Assembly (NCBI GenBank): GCA_009693995.1
Contig: SHWA01000005.1
Location: 1-54,990 of the forward strand
DNA: 54,990 nucleotides
Direction of reading: 5' to 3'
Origin: Alphaproteobacteria bacterium
Lineage (GTDB): Bacteria; Pseudomonadota; Alphaproteobacteria; SHWA01
Shown here: positions 1 through 8,709 of the stretch, piece by piece
Layout of the letters: each line of letters begins with the position of its first letter
Numbering within the stretch: the stretch's first letter is position 1
Notes under the pieces: generated by a model
What the model saw: the letters and a program-made list of their open reading frames with translations, nothing else
The model's database searches: none
Told to the model about the DNA's origin: nothing
Position numbers and translations under genes: made by a program

Positions 1-146
1 GGTGTGTCCGACCAGGGCATCTACGAGGCGCGCGCACTCCCACGCGACAGCGGCACCCACGATCCCTTACGCGGGTCTACCGGTCGCCACATGAGTTGGG
101 ATTCTAGACTGAACCGGGCCCGACCGGCAGCCCGTCGATCGGCACT

Positions 147-818
147 TCAGCCGGCCAGGCGCTTGCCCTCGGCGTTTTCTGGCGGCGAGTCGGGGGGCAG
201 GATGGTGCGTGCCGCCGCCTGCAATTCGTGCACGCTCGGACCCATGGCACGCGGCCCGGAGATCCGGCCCGTGATGGCGCTCATCAGGTGCTCGATGACC
301 TCGCCGACCTCGGCACCATCGCCGGTCTGGCAGATCACCTTGCGGATGGCGCGCGGCATGGGCCGGCCGATGTCGCTGGCAAACCGGACCAGGGCATCGG
401 CCACCGCGACGTCGGCGGGCTCGTTCGCGAGCACGTCGAGATAGGTGCTGCGGCTGCTGGTGACTTCGCCGTGCCGCAGGCAGTTGCGCAGCCTGACCGC
501 ATCCCAGTCGAGAGCGGCGAGAGTGCGACCAACATCGTTCAACAGCGCCGCCATCAGGAGCGCCTCGGGGAGCATGCCTTGGCGGGGGCAGAGATCCTCG
601 ATCTTGGCGCGCAATTGGCGCGCGCTGGCGAGCTTGGCGCGCTCGCCATTGAGCTTGAGGTCGTGGGTGATGATGCGCGCGAACAGGGCATCGAACTTCA
701 TGATGAAGTTCATCGCGTTGCACTTCTGGTTCACGCGCCGCAGCAGGAGAAAGCTGGCCACCATGCCGGCAAGAGCGACCACCAGGCCGACCGTTAGGAC
801 ACCCACCATCACCGACAT
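147..818 (-). CDS. hypothetical protein with one N-terminal membrane segment
   Basis: I do not recognise this 223-residue protein. Residues 4-27 (VGVLTVGLVVALAGMVASFL) form one hydrophobic segment followed by basic residues, so it is probably an inner-membrane protein anchored at its N-terminus with a cytoplasmic, helix-rich remainder. The rest has no motif I can name; a stretch of charged and Leu/Ala-rich helices runs to the end. The start has an AAGGAA ribosome site about 8 bases upstream. The ORFs on the opposite strand are its shadows. It stands alone, with no clear operon partner in the window. Confidence 0.7.
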   Translation of the reverse strand: MSVMVGVLTVGLVVALAGMVASFLLLRRVNQKCNAMNFIMKFDALFARIITHDLKLNGERAKLASARQLRAKIEDLCPRQGMLPEALLMAALLNDVGRTLAALDWDAVRLRNCLRHGEVTSSRSTYLDVLANEPADVAVADALVRFASDIGRPMPRAIRKVICQTGDGAEVGEVIEHLMSAITGRISGPRAMGPSVHELQAAARTILPPDSPPENAEGKRLAG

Positions 819-986
819 GAACCAGATTCCTTCCGCGAGCCGCAGGGAGTTGGGAGGAGCCTAGCCGGGGTAAAGTAAACAAGACGTAACCGTGGGCCGC
901 CGCAAAGGGCCGCTTGACGCAGGTCAACGCCCGGACTCCAGGGGTCGCGGTATCAGGGTGCGGTGGTGCCGAGAAAGCCGGATGGG

Positions 987-1283
987 ATCGGGTCGCACGC
1001 TCGCTTGTGGAGCCTTATCGCCTTCCCGGTGGCCGGCACGATGCTGGCTCAGCCGGCGGCTGCCGACTAGCAGGCCGAGCTGTCCGACCAGATTCTGGCG
1101 CACCATCGCTGCGAGCTTTGCGTTCCTGACCCAGGTTCTGGAGCGCCCTTCGGCGACTGGCACCATGGTCGCCGCCAAGGCCCACTGCGTCGATGGGCGC
1201 AGCTTCGATGCGCTCCGCGCCGGCGACTTCGAACCCTTCACCCTCAAACTCCTGCACGCCGGTAGACCAGCGCGCGTGCTTGA
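987..1283 (+). pseudogene. possible decayed small secreted protein
   Basis: No intact gene covers 819-1287. On the plus strand one frame shows a signal-peptide-like run (LIAFPVAGTMLAQPAAAD) followed by a TAG at 1068-1070 and then QAELSDQILAHHRCEL. The next frame continues with a protein-like stretch (FLTQVLERPSATGTMVAAKAHC, then DGRSFDALRAGDFEPF), and the third frame gives a short Cys-containing tail. Read together they resemble one periplasmic protein of about 90 residues broken by a stop codon and two frameshifts. This is inferred from composition and continuity only; I cannot name the family. The alternative is that nothing is encoded here. Confidence 0.3.
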
Positions 1284-1287
1284 GCCC

Positions 1288-2079
1288 TCAGCGCGCCTCG
1301 AGGAAGGCGAGGGCGGCGTCCGCCACGGCGTCCGGCTGGTCCAGGTCGGCCAGGTGGCCGGCGCCGTCGATCAGGCGGATCGTAGTCGCGCCCGGAAGGC
1401 GGTCAGCGAACCGCTTGGCGTAGCTGGGCGGCACCACCTTGTCCTCGCGTCCCCACAGCAGCAGCGTGCGCTGCCGGATGCGCGGCAGGCGCTGCGCCAG
1501 CTTGGTATCGGAGAGCGGCCAGAGCAGACGGGCCGCCGCCTCGCTCGCCCGCACCTGGATGATCTGCCACTCGATCGGGTCGTTCACCCCCTCGGGCGCA
1601 GCGACCAGGGCATTGAACTTGGCTGGGTCCTGGCACACGAGGCCGGCCACCTGGCCGGGGCGTTGCGCCCAGAGGTCGGCGACCGGCTCGGCCTCGTCGT
1701 AGATCCCGAGCGGCGCGACCAGGATCAGCCGCTTCACCATCGGACCGAAGATCGCGGCGACCTCGGCTGCCAGGGCGCCGCCGACCGAAGCCCCCATCAG
1801 GTCGGCCCCGTCGAGCCCCGCCTCGCCGAGCAGATCACGGGTCGCCAGCACCCAGTCCAGCAGCACGTCGAGCTGGTCGTGCCCCATGTCGGCGCCGGGG
1901 AAGCCGGGCAGCGACGGCACGATCACGCGCCGCTTCGCCGCCAGCCTGTCGAGCACCGGCGTCCAGCGCGGCAGGCCGCCGAACCCGGCCAGGTAGCCGA
2001 GCGGCTCCCCCTGCCCCTTTTCCCAGACCCGGCAGGTGCGACCGTTGACGGTGACCTGGCGTTCCTTCGGTTCGGTCAT
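1288..2079 (-). CDS. alpha/beta-fold hydrolase
   Basis: This 263-residue protein has the alpha/beta hydrolase pattern: a nucleophile elbow GASVGG (about residue 115), a late acidic segment LLLWGREDKVVPP and a final DGAGHLADLDQP carrying the catalytic His. Substrates of such enzymes are esters, lactones or C-C bonds, and the exact one cannot be read from the sequence. Its ATG overlaps the TGA of the luciferase-like gene by one base (TGATG), so the two are translated as a pair. The 623-residue ORF of the track is a read-through artefact into the upstream gene; the coupled start at 2079 is the sensible one. Confidence 0.85.
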   Translation of the reverse strand: MTEPKERQVTVNGRTCRVWEKGQGEPLGYLAGFGGLPRWTPVLDRLAAKRRVIVPSLPGFPGADMGHDQLDVLLDWVLATRDLLGEAGLDGADLMGASVGGALAAEVAAIFGPMVKRLILVAPLGIYDEAEPVADLWAQRPGQVAGLVCQDPAKFNALVAAPEGVNDPIEWQIIQVRASEAAARLLWPLSDTKLAQRLPRIRQRTLLLWGREDKVVPPSYAKRFADRLPGATTIRLIDGAGHLADLDQPDAVADAALAFLEAR

Positions 2080-3341
2080 CAGGCGACCGCCCGGACGGAC
2101 GCGGGCATGCGCGCCGCGCGGGGCATGGCTTTCGGCCACCAGTGATCCACCCAGCGGTCGGCGAATAGGTCGCGCAGCTGCGGCATGACCTTCTCGGCAA
2201 ACAGGCGCGTGTTGTACATGGTCAGGTCGCGGCCCATGTTGCCGAACTGCAAGAGCAGCATGAGGTGGCCGACATTCAACTCGGTCGCCACCTGGCGCAA
2301 TTGGGCGGCCACCTCGTCCGGGCTGCCGATGATGACGTAGCCGCGCGCGACGATGTCGTCGATTTCGGTTGCCGCCTTGACGCGGCCGAGCGCGGCGCCG
2401 ACCGCCTGGTCCGCCGCCGTCAGGACCTGCGACCGCACGCGGGCGCGGATGGTGGATTCGGAGGTGTATCCCGACGGCTGGGCGAAGCGCGGGTCCACGT
2501 GCAGGCTGCGGCCGTAGAAGTATTCCGCTGCCTCCTTGTAGAGGTCGCGCGCTTCCTTCTTGGACTCGGCCACGCCGACGAACTGGAGGAAGCCGGCGCG
2601 GTAGGGATTGCGGTCCTTGCCCAAACGGTCCATCTCGCGCCAGAAGCCGTTCATCACGTCCATGCCCAGCTTGTAGCCGAAGTAGGACAGGTAGCAGTAG
2701 ACGTAGCTCTGGGCCGCGCACCACTGCCAGGTCTCGACCGAGCCCGAGCCCGGAATCCAGATCGGCGGGTGCGGCTTTTGCACCGGGCGCGGCCAGATGT
2801 TGACGTAGCGCTGCTGGTTGAAGCGGCCGTTGAAGGCGAACGGCTTGTCCTCGGTCCAGGCCTTGAGGATCAGGTCGTGCGCCTCGTGATAGCGCTGGCG
2901 CAGTTGACTCGGGTTCTGGGAGTAGGCGTAGCAGGTGTCCATCGGCGTGCCCACGGGGAAGCCGGCGATCAGCCGCCCGCCCGAGATGCAGTCGATCATC
3001 GCCATCTCCTCGGCGACCCTGACCGGCGGGTTGTAGAGGGCGAGGGAATTGCCCATGACGCAGATCGCGGCATCCGATACGCGCCGCGAGAGCGCCGAGG
3101 CGATCAGGTTGGGCGATGGCATCAGCCCGTAGCCGTTGTTGTGGTGCTCGTTCACACACACCGCGTCGAAACCGACCTCGGCGGCGAACTCGAGCTCGTC
3201 GATGAATTCGTTGTACATGCGGTGCGCGCGCTCAGGGTTGAACAGCGCCGGGTCGATGTCCACCCAGACCGAGGGATGCTTCTCGCGGAAGTCGTCGGGA
3301 AGCTCGGTATAGGGCATCAGATGGAAATACATCTGCTTCAT
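2079..3341 (-). CDS. luciferase-like (LLM-class) flavin-dependent monooxygenase
   Basis: This 420-residue protein matches bacterial luciferase-like monooxygenases, which use reduced FMN and O2. Visible family features are the early FAAEVGFDAVCVNEHHNN segment, the ISGGRLIAGFPVGTP strand-loop typical of LLM proteins, and the PHPPIWIPGSGS strand. It is longer than average for the family (about 330-380), with an extra C-terminal helix-rich part. It precedes an alpha/beta hydrolase with a one-base overlap, a pairing common in oxidative degradation of small organics. The substrate is unknown. A modest AGGA lies about 10 bases before the start. Confidence 0.85.
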   Translation of the reverse strand: MKQMYFHLMPYTELPDDFREKHPSVWVDIDPALFNPERAHRMYNEFIDELEFAAEVGFDAVCVNEHHNNGYGLMPSPNLIASALSRRVSDAAICVMGNSLALYNPPVRVAEEMAMIDCISGGRLIAGFPVGTPMDTCYAYSQNPSQLRQRYHEAHDLILKAWTEDKPFAFNGRFNQQRYVNIWPRPVQKPHPPIWIPGSGSVETWQWCAAQSYVYCYLSYFGYKLGMDVMNGFWREMDRLGKDRNPYRAGFLQFVGVAESKKEARDLYKEAAEYFYGRSLHVDPRFAQPSGYTSESTIRARVRSQVLTAADQAVGAALGRVKAATEIDDIVARGYVIIGSPDEVAAQLRQVATELNVGHLMLLLQFGNMGRDLTMYNTRLFAEKVMPQLRDLFADRWVDHWWPKAMPRAARMPASVRAVA

Positions 3342-3476
3342 GGCCGGCTATCCTCGCGGTTCTCGGCTCCGCCCCCCCTTGGGATTCCTGAGCGGCGCGT
3401 CGCCACCATAATTGGATTGCGGTCCGATCATCAATAGATTGCGTCAACGGGTGCGGATTTCGCCGCCGCGGCACCG

Positions 3477-4208
3477 CTAGGTCAGGCGGAGCGCGTGCAG
3501 GCGCCGGTACGCGCCTTCCGCGGCGGCGGCGACGGCCGCGTACTCGGGTGAGAGGGCGGGAACGCGGGAGGAGGGCGCCGCGAAGCCGGTCGAGGCTTCG
3601 ACCGCGCCGTACCAATGTTGGCCCCAGATGCCATCGGTCGCCCGCCGCCCCGCCGGCCAGGACAGCATGTGCGCATCAAACGGCACATCGAGCGCCGCCG
3701 TCAGGCGGCGCAGCATGCGATCCGGGTCGGCCAGCACGTCGGCCGCGTCCACGATCGGCGGTGAACTCCCGGTCGCCGCCACGACGGCGTCGTAGATCGC
3801 CGCTTCCCGCTCGAGGCCGATGTCGGCCGGCGTCACCTCGGAGCGCTTCTGCACATAGGAAGCAACCACCAGGATGGGATCGCGGATCAGGAAGGCGTGG
3901 CGCATCCCCGCGAACCACTCGCAGCCGATCTCCGGCAGCATGTGGTGGGTCATGTGCTTCTGGTAGAAGAGGCGCCGCCCCCCGGGCACCGGCCCGAGCA
4001 CGGCCTCGACCACGCGCCGCCAGTCGGTCTGGTAGCGGGCGATGATTGCCTCGCGCTCCGGATGGTCGATCCCGGTCGCTTGCAGAAAGCAGGCATAGAA
4101 GGGCTCGTCCCAGACTGCGGTATCGGGTCGGTTCTCCCAGGCGCGCATCATCGCGGTCGAGATGTTGCGCGGACCCGACCACATGGCGATGCGGATCACC
4201 TCTGCCAT
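3477..4208 (-). CDS. sulfotransferase-like protein
   Basis: This 243-residue protein begins with a P-loop-like WSGPRNISTAMMRAW motif, the position of the 5'-phosphosulfate-binding loop in sulfotransferases, and later has a RDPILVVASY segment like the 3'-phosphate-binding region. Proteins of this type in proteobacteria are named sulfotransferase family or, misleadingly, branched-chain aminotransferase-like. I choose the ATG at 4208 over the ORF-track start because GGAGGGGAGG sits directly in front of it. It is divergent from the enolase-superfamily gene, with 81 bases between them. Donor and acceptor are unknown. Confidence 0.7.
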   Translation of the reverse strand: MAEVIRIAMWSGPRNISTAMMRAWENRPDTAVWDEPFYACFLQATGIDHPEREAIIARYQTDWRRVVEAVLGPVPGGRRLFYQKHMTHHMLPEIGCEWFAGMRHAFLIRDPILVVASYVQKRSEVTPADIGLEREAAIYDAVVAATGSSPPIVDAADVLADPDRMLRRLTAALDVPFDAHMLSWPAGRRATDGIWGQHWYGAVEASTGFAAPSSRVPALSPEYAAVAAAAEGAYRRLHALRLT

Positions 4209-4289
4209 GGCCTCCCCTCCGCTGTTGCTCACCTCGGCCGGGGCAGCCTAGCATCCGCGCGTGCCGCCGACACCCGCCGAGGAAGCCCC

Positions 4290-5444
4290 ATGAAGATCAC
4301 CCGAATCGAAGCGATTCCCTACCGCCTGCCGGTCCGCCGCAACTTCACATGGGCCGGCTCACAACAGGCGCTGGGCAGCTTCGTCATGGTGCGGATCGAG
4401 ACCGATGCCGCCCTGATCGGTTACGGCGAAGCGATTGCGCTTCCCGACTGGGGCGGCGACTGGGGCCGCAAGGGCGGCGAGACCCCCGGCACCGTAATCG
4501 AGCTGGTGCGCACGCTGTTGGGGCCGGCCCTGATCGGCCACGACCCGACGGAGATCGAGCGCGCGCACGCCACCATGGACGGGCTCCTGCGCGGCAACAC
4601 ATACGCCAAGGCGGCGATCGACATGGCACTCCACGACCTCTGGGGCAAGGCGGTTGGACTGCCGGTGCACAAGCTGCTCGGTGGCACCGTGCGCGACGGC
4701 GTGCGCATCGCCCACATGGTCGGCCTGATGCCCGAGCGCGAGGCGATCGAGGAGGCGACTGCCGCGGTCAAGGACGGCGTCACCGCCCTCCAGATCAAGG
4801 GCGGCGTCGAGCCCGAGCGCGACATCCGCCTGGTCAAGGCGCTGCGCCAGGCCCTCGGGCCGGACGTGTTCCTGCGCCTCGACGCCAACCAGGGCTACCG
4901 CCGCGCCAAGCGGGCGCTCGGCGTCCTCGCCAAGATCGGCCCCGGCGTGATCGACATGCTGGAGCAGCCGGTGATGGGCCACGACGAGATGGCGGCGGTG
5001 ACCGCGGCGGCTTCGGTGCCGGTGATCGCCGACGAGAGCTGCTGGGATCCGCGCGACGCCCTGGAGCTGGTCCAGGCGCGGGCGGCGGATGCGATCTCGA
5101 TCTATCTCGCCAAGGCCGGCGGCATCGCCAAGGCGCGCCGGGTGGCGGCGATCGCCGAGGCGGGGGGGCTCACCTGCGACGTGAACGGCTCGATCGAATC
5201 GGGCATCGGCAACGCCGCCAACGTGCAGTTCGCCCTGGCGACGCCGGTCGCGGTGACGCCCTCGGTGATTCCCATCACGGCCCCGGCCGGCACCCACCCC
5301 AACGCCGTCGGCGGCCACTATTTCGAGGACGACATCGTGACCGAGCCCTTCGCCGTCGCCGGCGGCATGATCCTTCCCCTCACCCGGCCCGGCCTCGGCG
5401 TCGAGGTGGACGAGAAGAAGCTCGCCAAGTACCGCCTCGATTGA
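4290..5444 (+). CDS. mandelate racemase/muconate lactonizing enzyme family protein
   Basis: This 384-residue protein is an enolase-superfamily enzyme (N-terminal capping domain, then a beta/alpha barrel). The metal ligands are visible in order: D in RLDANQG, E in LEQPV and D in IADES. A Lys in IYLAKAGG lies at the second acid/base position. The first catalytic motif reads QIKGG where most muconate-lactonizing-type members have KxK, so the outer Lys is replaced by Gln while the base Lys is kept. Such enzymes abstract a proton alpha to a carboxylate in racemisation, epimerisation, cycloisomerisation or dehydration; the substrate is not predictable here. Confidence 0.85.
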   Translation: MKITRIEAIPYRLPVRRNFTWAGSQQALGSFVMVRIETDAALIGYGEAIALPDWGGDWGRKGGETPGTVIELVRTLLGPALIGHDPTEIERAHATMDGLLRGNTYAKAAIDMALHDLWGKAVGLPVHKLLGGTVRDGVRIAHMVGLMPEREAIEEATAAVKDGVTALQIKGGVEPERDIRLVKALRQALGPDVFLRLDANQGYRRAKRALGVLAKIGPGVIDMLEQPVMGHDEMAAVTAAASVPVIADESCWDPRDALELVQARAADAISIYLAKAGGIAKARRVAAIAEAGGLTCDVNGSIESGIGNAANVQFALATPVAVTPSVIPITAPAGTHPNAVGGHYFEDDIVTEPFAVAGGMILPLTRPGLGVEVDEKKLAKYRLD

Positions 5445-5480
5445 GCACGTCGCCGGTGCCTACTGCGGTGCAATCCGCCG

Positions 5481-5684
5481 TCAGCGGGTGCCTTCGGTGA
5501 CGAGACCGCCGACGGTGTCGCAAAGCTGGGCGTGTTCGTGGCTCAGGGCGGAGATCTCCTTGGTCAGGAGATCGAGCCGCTTCACGCTGTCGCGCAGGAT
5601 ATCGCTGAGTTCGCCGATCGACCGCTCGTTGTTGGCGAGGCCCGTCTCGATGCGCACCAGGCGGGCGTCCAGATCCTTGTTCAC
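5481..5684 (-). CDS. small coiled-coil protein, SlyX-like
   Basis: This 67-residue protein is almost entirely heptad-like (LDARLVRIETGLANNERSI, then a Leu-rich run to residue 50). It resembles SlyX in length and in the LxARLxxIExxLxxxExxIxEL pattern; SlyX has no well-defined role. It starts with GTG behind a good GGAGAGAG ribosome site and follows the HPF-cold shock gene by 14 bases, so it is probably the last gene of the archease-rtcB operon. A generic coiled coil unrelated to SlyX is the alternative. Confidence 0.65.
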   Translation of the reverse strand: MNKDLDARLVRIETGLANNERSIGELSDILRDSVKRLDLLTKEISALSHEHAQLCDTVGGLVTEGTR

Positions 5685-5698
5685 GGGCTCTCTCCTTG

Positions 5699-6265
5699 TC
5701 AGCCGATTATGTGGTGGCGTCCGACCGCAGTCACGGTCGACGCCTGGGGGCCTTTCTCCGACTCGCCCTCCGCCTCGACGAAGCGCACCTCGGCACCAAC
5801 GGCGAGCGCGGTGAAGCCGTCGTTGGTCACGCTGTTGCGATGGAAGTAGACCTCGCGGCCGTCGGAAGTGGTGATGAAGCCGTAGTCGGGAAACAGGCGC
5901 GCGACTTGGCCGTGGGGCGGCACCGTGTGGGTCTTGACCTCGCCCCGACCCCGGCGCGCGTGGTCCTCCAGCATGCGCCCGGCGGCGGCGAAGGCGTCAC
6001 GCAGCGCCACCTTGATGTCGGCGTGCTCGGGGTTGTGGCGTCCCTTGTGCGAGACCACGATCTCGCGCCCCGGCACAGCCATCTCGATGCGCACCGCATA
6101 GAGCTTGCCCTTGAGCTGGTGCTGGTGCGGCGCCTCGATCACCACGCGCGTACTGACAATGCGGTCGAAGAACAGCTTTAGCTTGGCGAACCGGTCGCGC
6201 ACGTCGGCCTCGATCGCGGGCGAATGGCCCATCTGGTGGAAGGCGATGTGGAGTTTGGTCTGCAT
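5699..6265 (-). CDS. HPF/RaiA ribosome-hibernation domain fused to a cold shock domain
   Basis: Residues 1 to about 110 form an S30AE (HPF/RaiA) domain: MQTKLHIAFHQMGHSPAIE, then the VSTRVVIEAP and LYAVRIEMAVPG strands and a DIKVALRDAFAAAGRMLEDH helix. Residues 115-188 are a cold shock domain with HGQVARLFPDYGFIT (RNP1 region) and EVYFHRNSV (RNP2). The first half would dock in the 30S decoding channel and the second bind single-stranded nucleic acid. I choose the ATG at 6265 because GAGAGG precedes it; an in-frame ATG at 6289 overlaps the rtcB stop and cannot be excluded. It lies directly behind rtcB. Confidence 0.85.
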   Translation of the reverse strand: MQTKLHIAFHQMGHSPAIEADVRDRFAKLKLFFDRIVSTRVVIEAPHQHQLKGKLYAVRIEMAVPGREIVVSHKGRHNPEHADIKVALRDAFAAAGRMLEDHARRGRGEVKTHTVPPHGQVARLFPDYGFITTSDGREVYFHRNSVTNDGFTALAVGAEVRFVEAEGESEKGPQASTVTAVGRHHIIG

Positions 6266-6285
6266 TCGTGTGCCTCTCGGTTGCG

Positions 6286-7716
6286 TCATCCCTTGACGCT
6301 GATGAGTGGAGCGAGCCGGGCGACCCGGCGGGCGAGCCCCGCGCGTTCGGCGGCCAGCACCACCGCGCTCACGTCCTTGTAGGCGCCGGGCGCCTCCTCG
6401 GCGATGCCGCGCCAGGACGGGCTGCGGACCAGGGTACCGAGGCGGGCGAGCGCCTCTGCCACCGCGCGCCCCTGGAATTGGCGGGTGGCGGCGTGGCGGC
6501 TGAGCGCGCGGCCGGCGCCATGGCAGGCGGAACCGAAGGCCTTCGCCTCCCCGTCCGCGGTACCGACCAGCACGTAGGACGCCGTGCCCATGCTGCCGCC
6601 GATCAGCACCGGCTGGCCGGTCGCGCGCAAGCGCTCGGGCAGGTCGGGATGGCCGGGACCAAGCGCCCGCGTCGCACCCTTGCGGTGGACGTGGAGCGCT
6701 CGCGACACGCCGTCCACCACATGGGTCTCGGCGCGGAGGGTGTTGTGGGATACGTCGTAGAGCAGGTCGAGGCGCGCCTCGGGGAGATGGTGGCGGAACA
6801 CCTTGCGGGTCAGGTGGGTGAGAATCTGGCGGTTGGCCAGGGCGCAGTTGATCGCCGCCCGCATGGCACCGAGATAGCGCCGGCCGAGATCGGAGTCGAT
6901 CGGCGCGCAGGCGAGCTCGCGGTCGGGCAGATGGATGCCATGACCCGGCGCCGCGACCGCCATGTCGCGCAGGAACTCGGCGCCGATCTGGTGGCCGAGG
7001 CCGCGCGAGCCGCAGTGGATGGTGACCACCACCTCGCCCTGGCGCAAGCCGAAGGCGGTGGCGGTGGCAGAGTCGAACACCTCGGTGATCGCCTGCACCT
7101 CGAGGTAATGGTTGCCTGATCCGAGCGTGCCCATCTCGTCCCGCTGCCGCCGCTTGGCCCGATCGGAGACCTGGTCGGGCCGGGCGTCGGCGACGCAGCC
7201 GCCGTCCTCGATCCGCGTCAGGTCGTCGGCATCGCCGTACCCTTCCCCGACCGCCCAGCGCGCCCCGCCGGCCAGCATGGCGTCCGTGGTCGGGGCGTCC
7301 AAGCGCAGCCGGCCGGTGGAACCGACGCCGGCCGGGATCGTGCGCGCGAGATCGTCCGCCAGCTTGTGCTGAACCGCCATGACATCGGCCAGCCTGAGGC
7401 CGCTCAGCATGGTGCGCACGCCGCAGGAGATGTCGAACCCGACTCCACCGGCGGAGACCACGCCGCCCGCTCCTGCGTCGAATGCCGCCACCCCGCCGAT
7501 GGGAAAGCCGTAGCCCCAGTGCGCGTCGGGCATGGCATAGGCGGCGCGCACGATCCCGGGCAGGGTGGCGACGTTGGTCAACTGCTGGAACACCTTGTCA
7601 TCCATGGCGCCGATCAGGGCCGCGTCGGCGAAGATCACGGCCGGCACGCGCATGGCACCGGTCGGCGCCACCCGCCACGCGCAAGGACCGATCTGTTCGA
7701 ACCGACCGAGGTCCAC
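6286..7716 (-). CDS. rtcB: RtcB-type RNA ligase
   Basis: RtcB joins RNA ends bearing 2',3'-cyclic phosphate or 3'-phosphate to 5'-OH using GTP and Mn2+. The metal and guanylylation residues are all visible: Cys in GFDISCGVR, GSGNHYLEV, IHCGSRGLGHQIG, YDVSHNTLR, and the active His in SACHGAGRALSR. The length from the GTG at 7716 is 476 residues, normal for this bacterial subgroup. The GTG comes just after the archease stop and behind GGGAG; the longer ORF in the track runs back through the archease gene in another frame. The operon order archease, rtcB, HPF-cold shock, SlyX-like supports RNA repair. Confidence 0.93.
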   Translation of the reverse strand: MDLGRFEQIGPCAWRVAPTGAMRVPAVIFADAALIGAMDDKVFQQLTNVATLPGIVRAAYAMPDAHWGYGFPIGGVAAFDAGAGGVVSAGGVGFDISCGVRTMLSGLRLADVMAVQHKLADDLARTIPAGVGSTGRLRLDAPTTDAMLAGGARWAVGEGYGDADDLTRIEDGGCVADARPDQVSDRAKRRQRDEMGTLGSGNHYLEVQAITEVFDSATATAFGLRQGEVVVTIHCGSRGLGHQIGAEFLRDMAVAAPGHGIHLPDRELACAPIDSDLGRRYLGAMRAAINCALANRQILTHLTRKVFRHHLPEARLDLLYDVSHNTLRAETHVVDGVSRALHVHRKGATRALGPGHPDLPERLRATGQPVLIGGSMGTASYVLVGTADGEAKAFGSACHGAGRALSRHAATRQFQGRAVAEALARLGTLVRSPSWRGIAEEAPGAYKDVSAVVLAAERAGLARRVARLAPLISVKG

Positions 7717-7733
7717 CGCCCGTCCACTCCCGC

Positions 7734-8162
7734 CTAGACGTCGACCACGCAGGCCGCGCGCCACAACCCGTCGGGACCGAGCGCGACGCTGAGCGCCGTC
7801 AAGGTCGCGCCCTTCACCTCGGCGGCCGGCTGGTGCCGCACCGGATCGACCGCCTCGCCCCACGCCTCGGCCGTAAGCCGGCTGCCGTCGATGTGCACCC
7901 GAAACCGGCCGAAGATCAGGTTCCGGACTCCCATTTCGTAGACGATGGTATTCAGCCACTCCACCAACAGGTACTCGAGGTCGGGTGCCGCGCACTGCAT
8001 CATCACCCGGACTTGGCCGCGGACCGTGGCGGGGTCGGCAATCACGGCGACCAGGGCGAGGGCGGCCTGCTCGAACGCCGCCGCCACCGTCCGCCCCACA
8101 CCACGGACTCCCATATCGGCATCGTGCGCGAAATGCTGCCACTGCTCCGTGCTCACACCCAT
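7734..8162 (-). CDS. archease, RtcB activator
   Basis: This 142-residue protein has the archease pattern: HFAHDADMGVRGVG at the N-terminus (metal-binding Asp), LEYLLVEWLNTIVYE in the middle, HQPAAEVKGAT and a C-terminal VVDV. Archease speeds guanylylation and turnover of RtcB, and here it is directly upstream of rtcB with only 17 bases between the genes. I take the ATG at 8162, preceded by GAGGA; the 226-residue ORF includes an implausible upstream extension antisense to the DUF3775 gene. Confidence 0.88.
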   Translation of the reverse strand: MGVSTEQWQHFAHDADMGVRGVGRTVAAAFEQAALALVAVIADPATVRGQVRVMMQCAAPDLEYLLVEWLNTIVYEMGVRNLIFGRFRVHIDGSRLTAEAWGEAVDPVRHQPAAEVKGATLTALSVALGPDGLWRAACVVDV

Positions 8163-8289
8163 CGCGTCCTCATTTGGAATCATTCGCACCGATGCGCGCC
8201 GGCGATGTTGACATGGATCATGAGAGCAGGCCGCGGTTGGTCTATTCTGTTCATGGGTGCCCACACGGGCCTCTGACCGCGAGGTGACG

Positions 8290-8688
8290 ATGCTCACGAT
8301 CTCGCCCGAGAAGGCGTTCTTCATCCTGATGAAGGCGCGCGAGTTCGACGCCAAGGTCGAACCCGACGATCCGGAGTCTGGCTCCAACCCGAGCGACGAC
8401 AAAGGGGTCGCCATCCTGGAGGACTTTGCCGACGACCCGACCTACCAGGAACTGACCGATGCGCTGAAATCGCTCAACGAGGACGAGTTGACCGATCTTT
8501 TGGCACTCGCTTGGCTGGGGCGCGGCGACGTGGAAACCTGGGACCAGGCGGTCGCCCAAGCGCGCGGCGCGCAGGACGCCAATGCCGCGCGCTATCTGGT
8601 CGGCACGCCACTGCTCAGCGACTATCTGGAGAACGGACTCAGCGAGCTCGGCTATTCCCTCGAGGACTACGAGCTCGGGCGGCTGTGA
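8290..8688 (+). CDS. DUF3775 family protein
   Basis: This 132-residue acidic protein (MLTISPEKAFFILMKAREFD...) matches DUF3775, a short alphaproteobacterial family of unknown function. Conserved-looking elements are DPESGSNPSDD, VAILEDFADDPTYQELTDAL and ELTDLLALAWLGRGD. No membrane segment or catalytic motif is visible. I choose the ATG at 8290 because GAGGTG lies just upstream; the ORF-track start at 8257 is 11 codons earlier without a ribosome site. It is divergent from archease, 127 bases away, and followed by a strong hairpin. Confidence 0.8.
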   Translation: MLTISPEKAFFILMKAREFDAKVEPDDPESGSNPSDDKGVAILEDFADDPTYQELTDALKSLNEDELTDLLALAWLGRGDVETWDQAVAQARGAQDANAARYLVGTPLLSDYLENGLSELGYSLEDYELGRL

Positions 8689-8709
8689 GCCCCGGCGCGG
8701 CCACTGGCG

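Noticed and set aside
1288-3159. 623-codon minus-strand ORF
   Set aside because: Only its last 263 codons are a real protein (alpha/beta hydrolase); the rest is an off-frame reading of the luciferase-like gene.
4359-5318. 319-codon minus-strand ORF
   Set aside because: Antisense to the enolase-superfamily gene, which has clear catalytic motifs; this frame has none.
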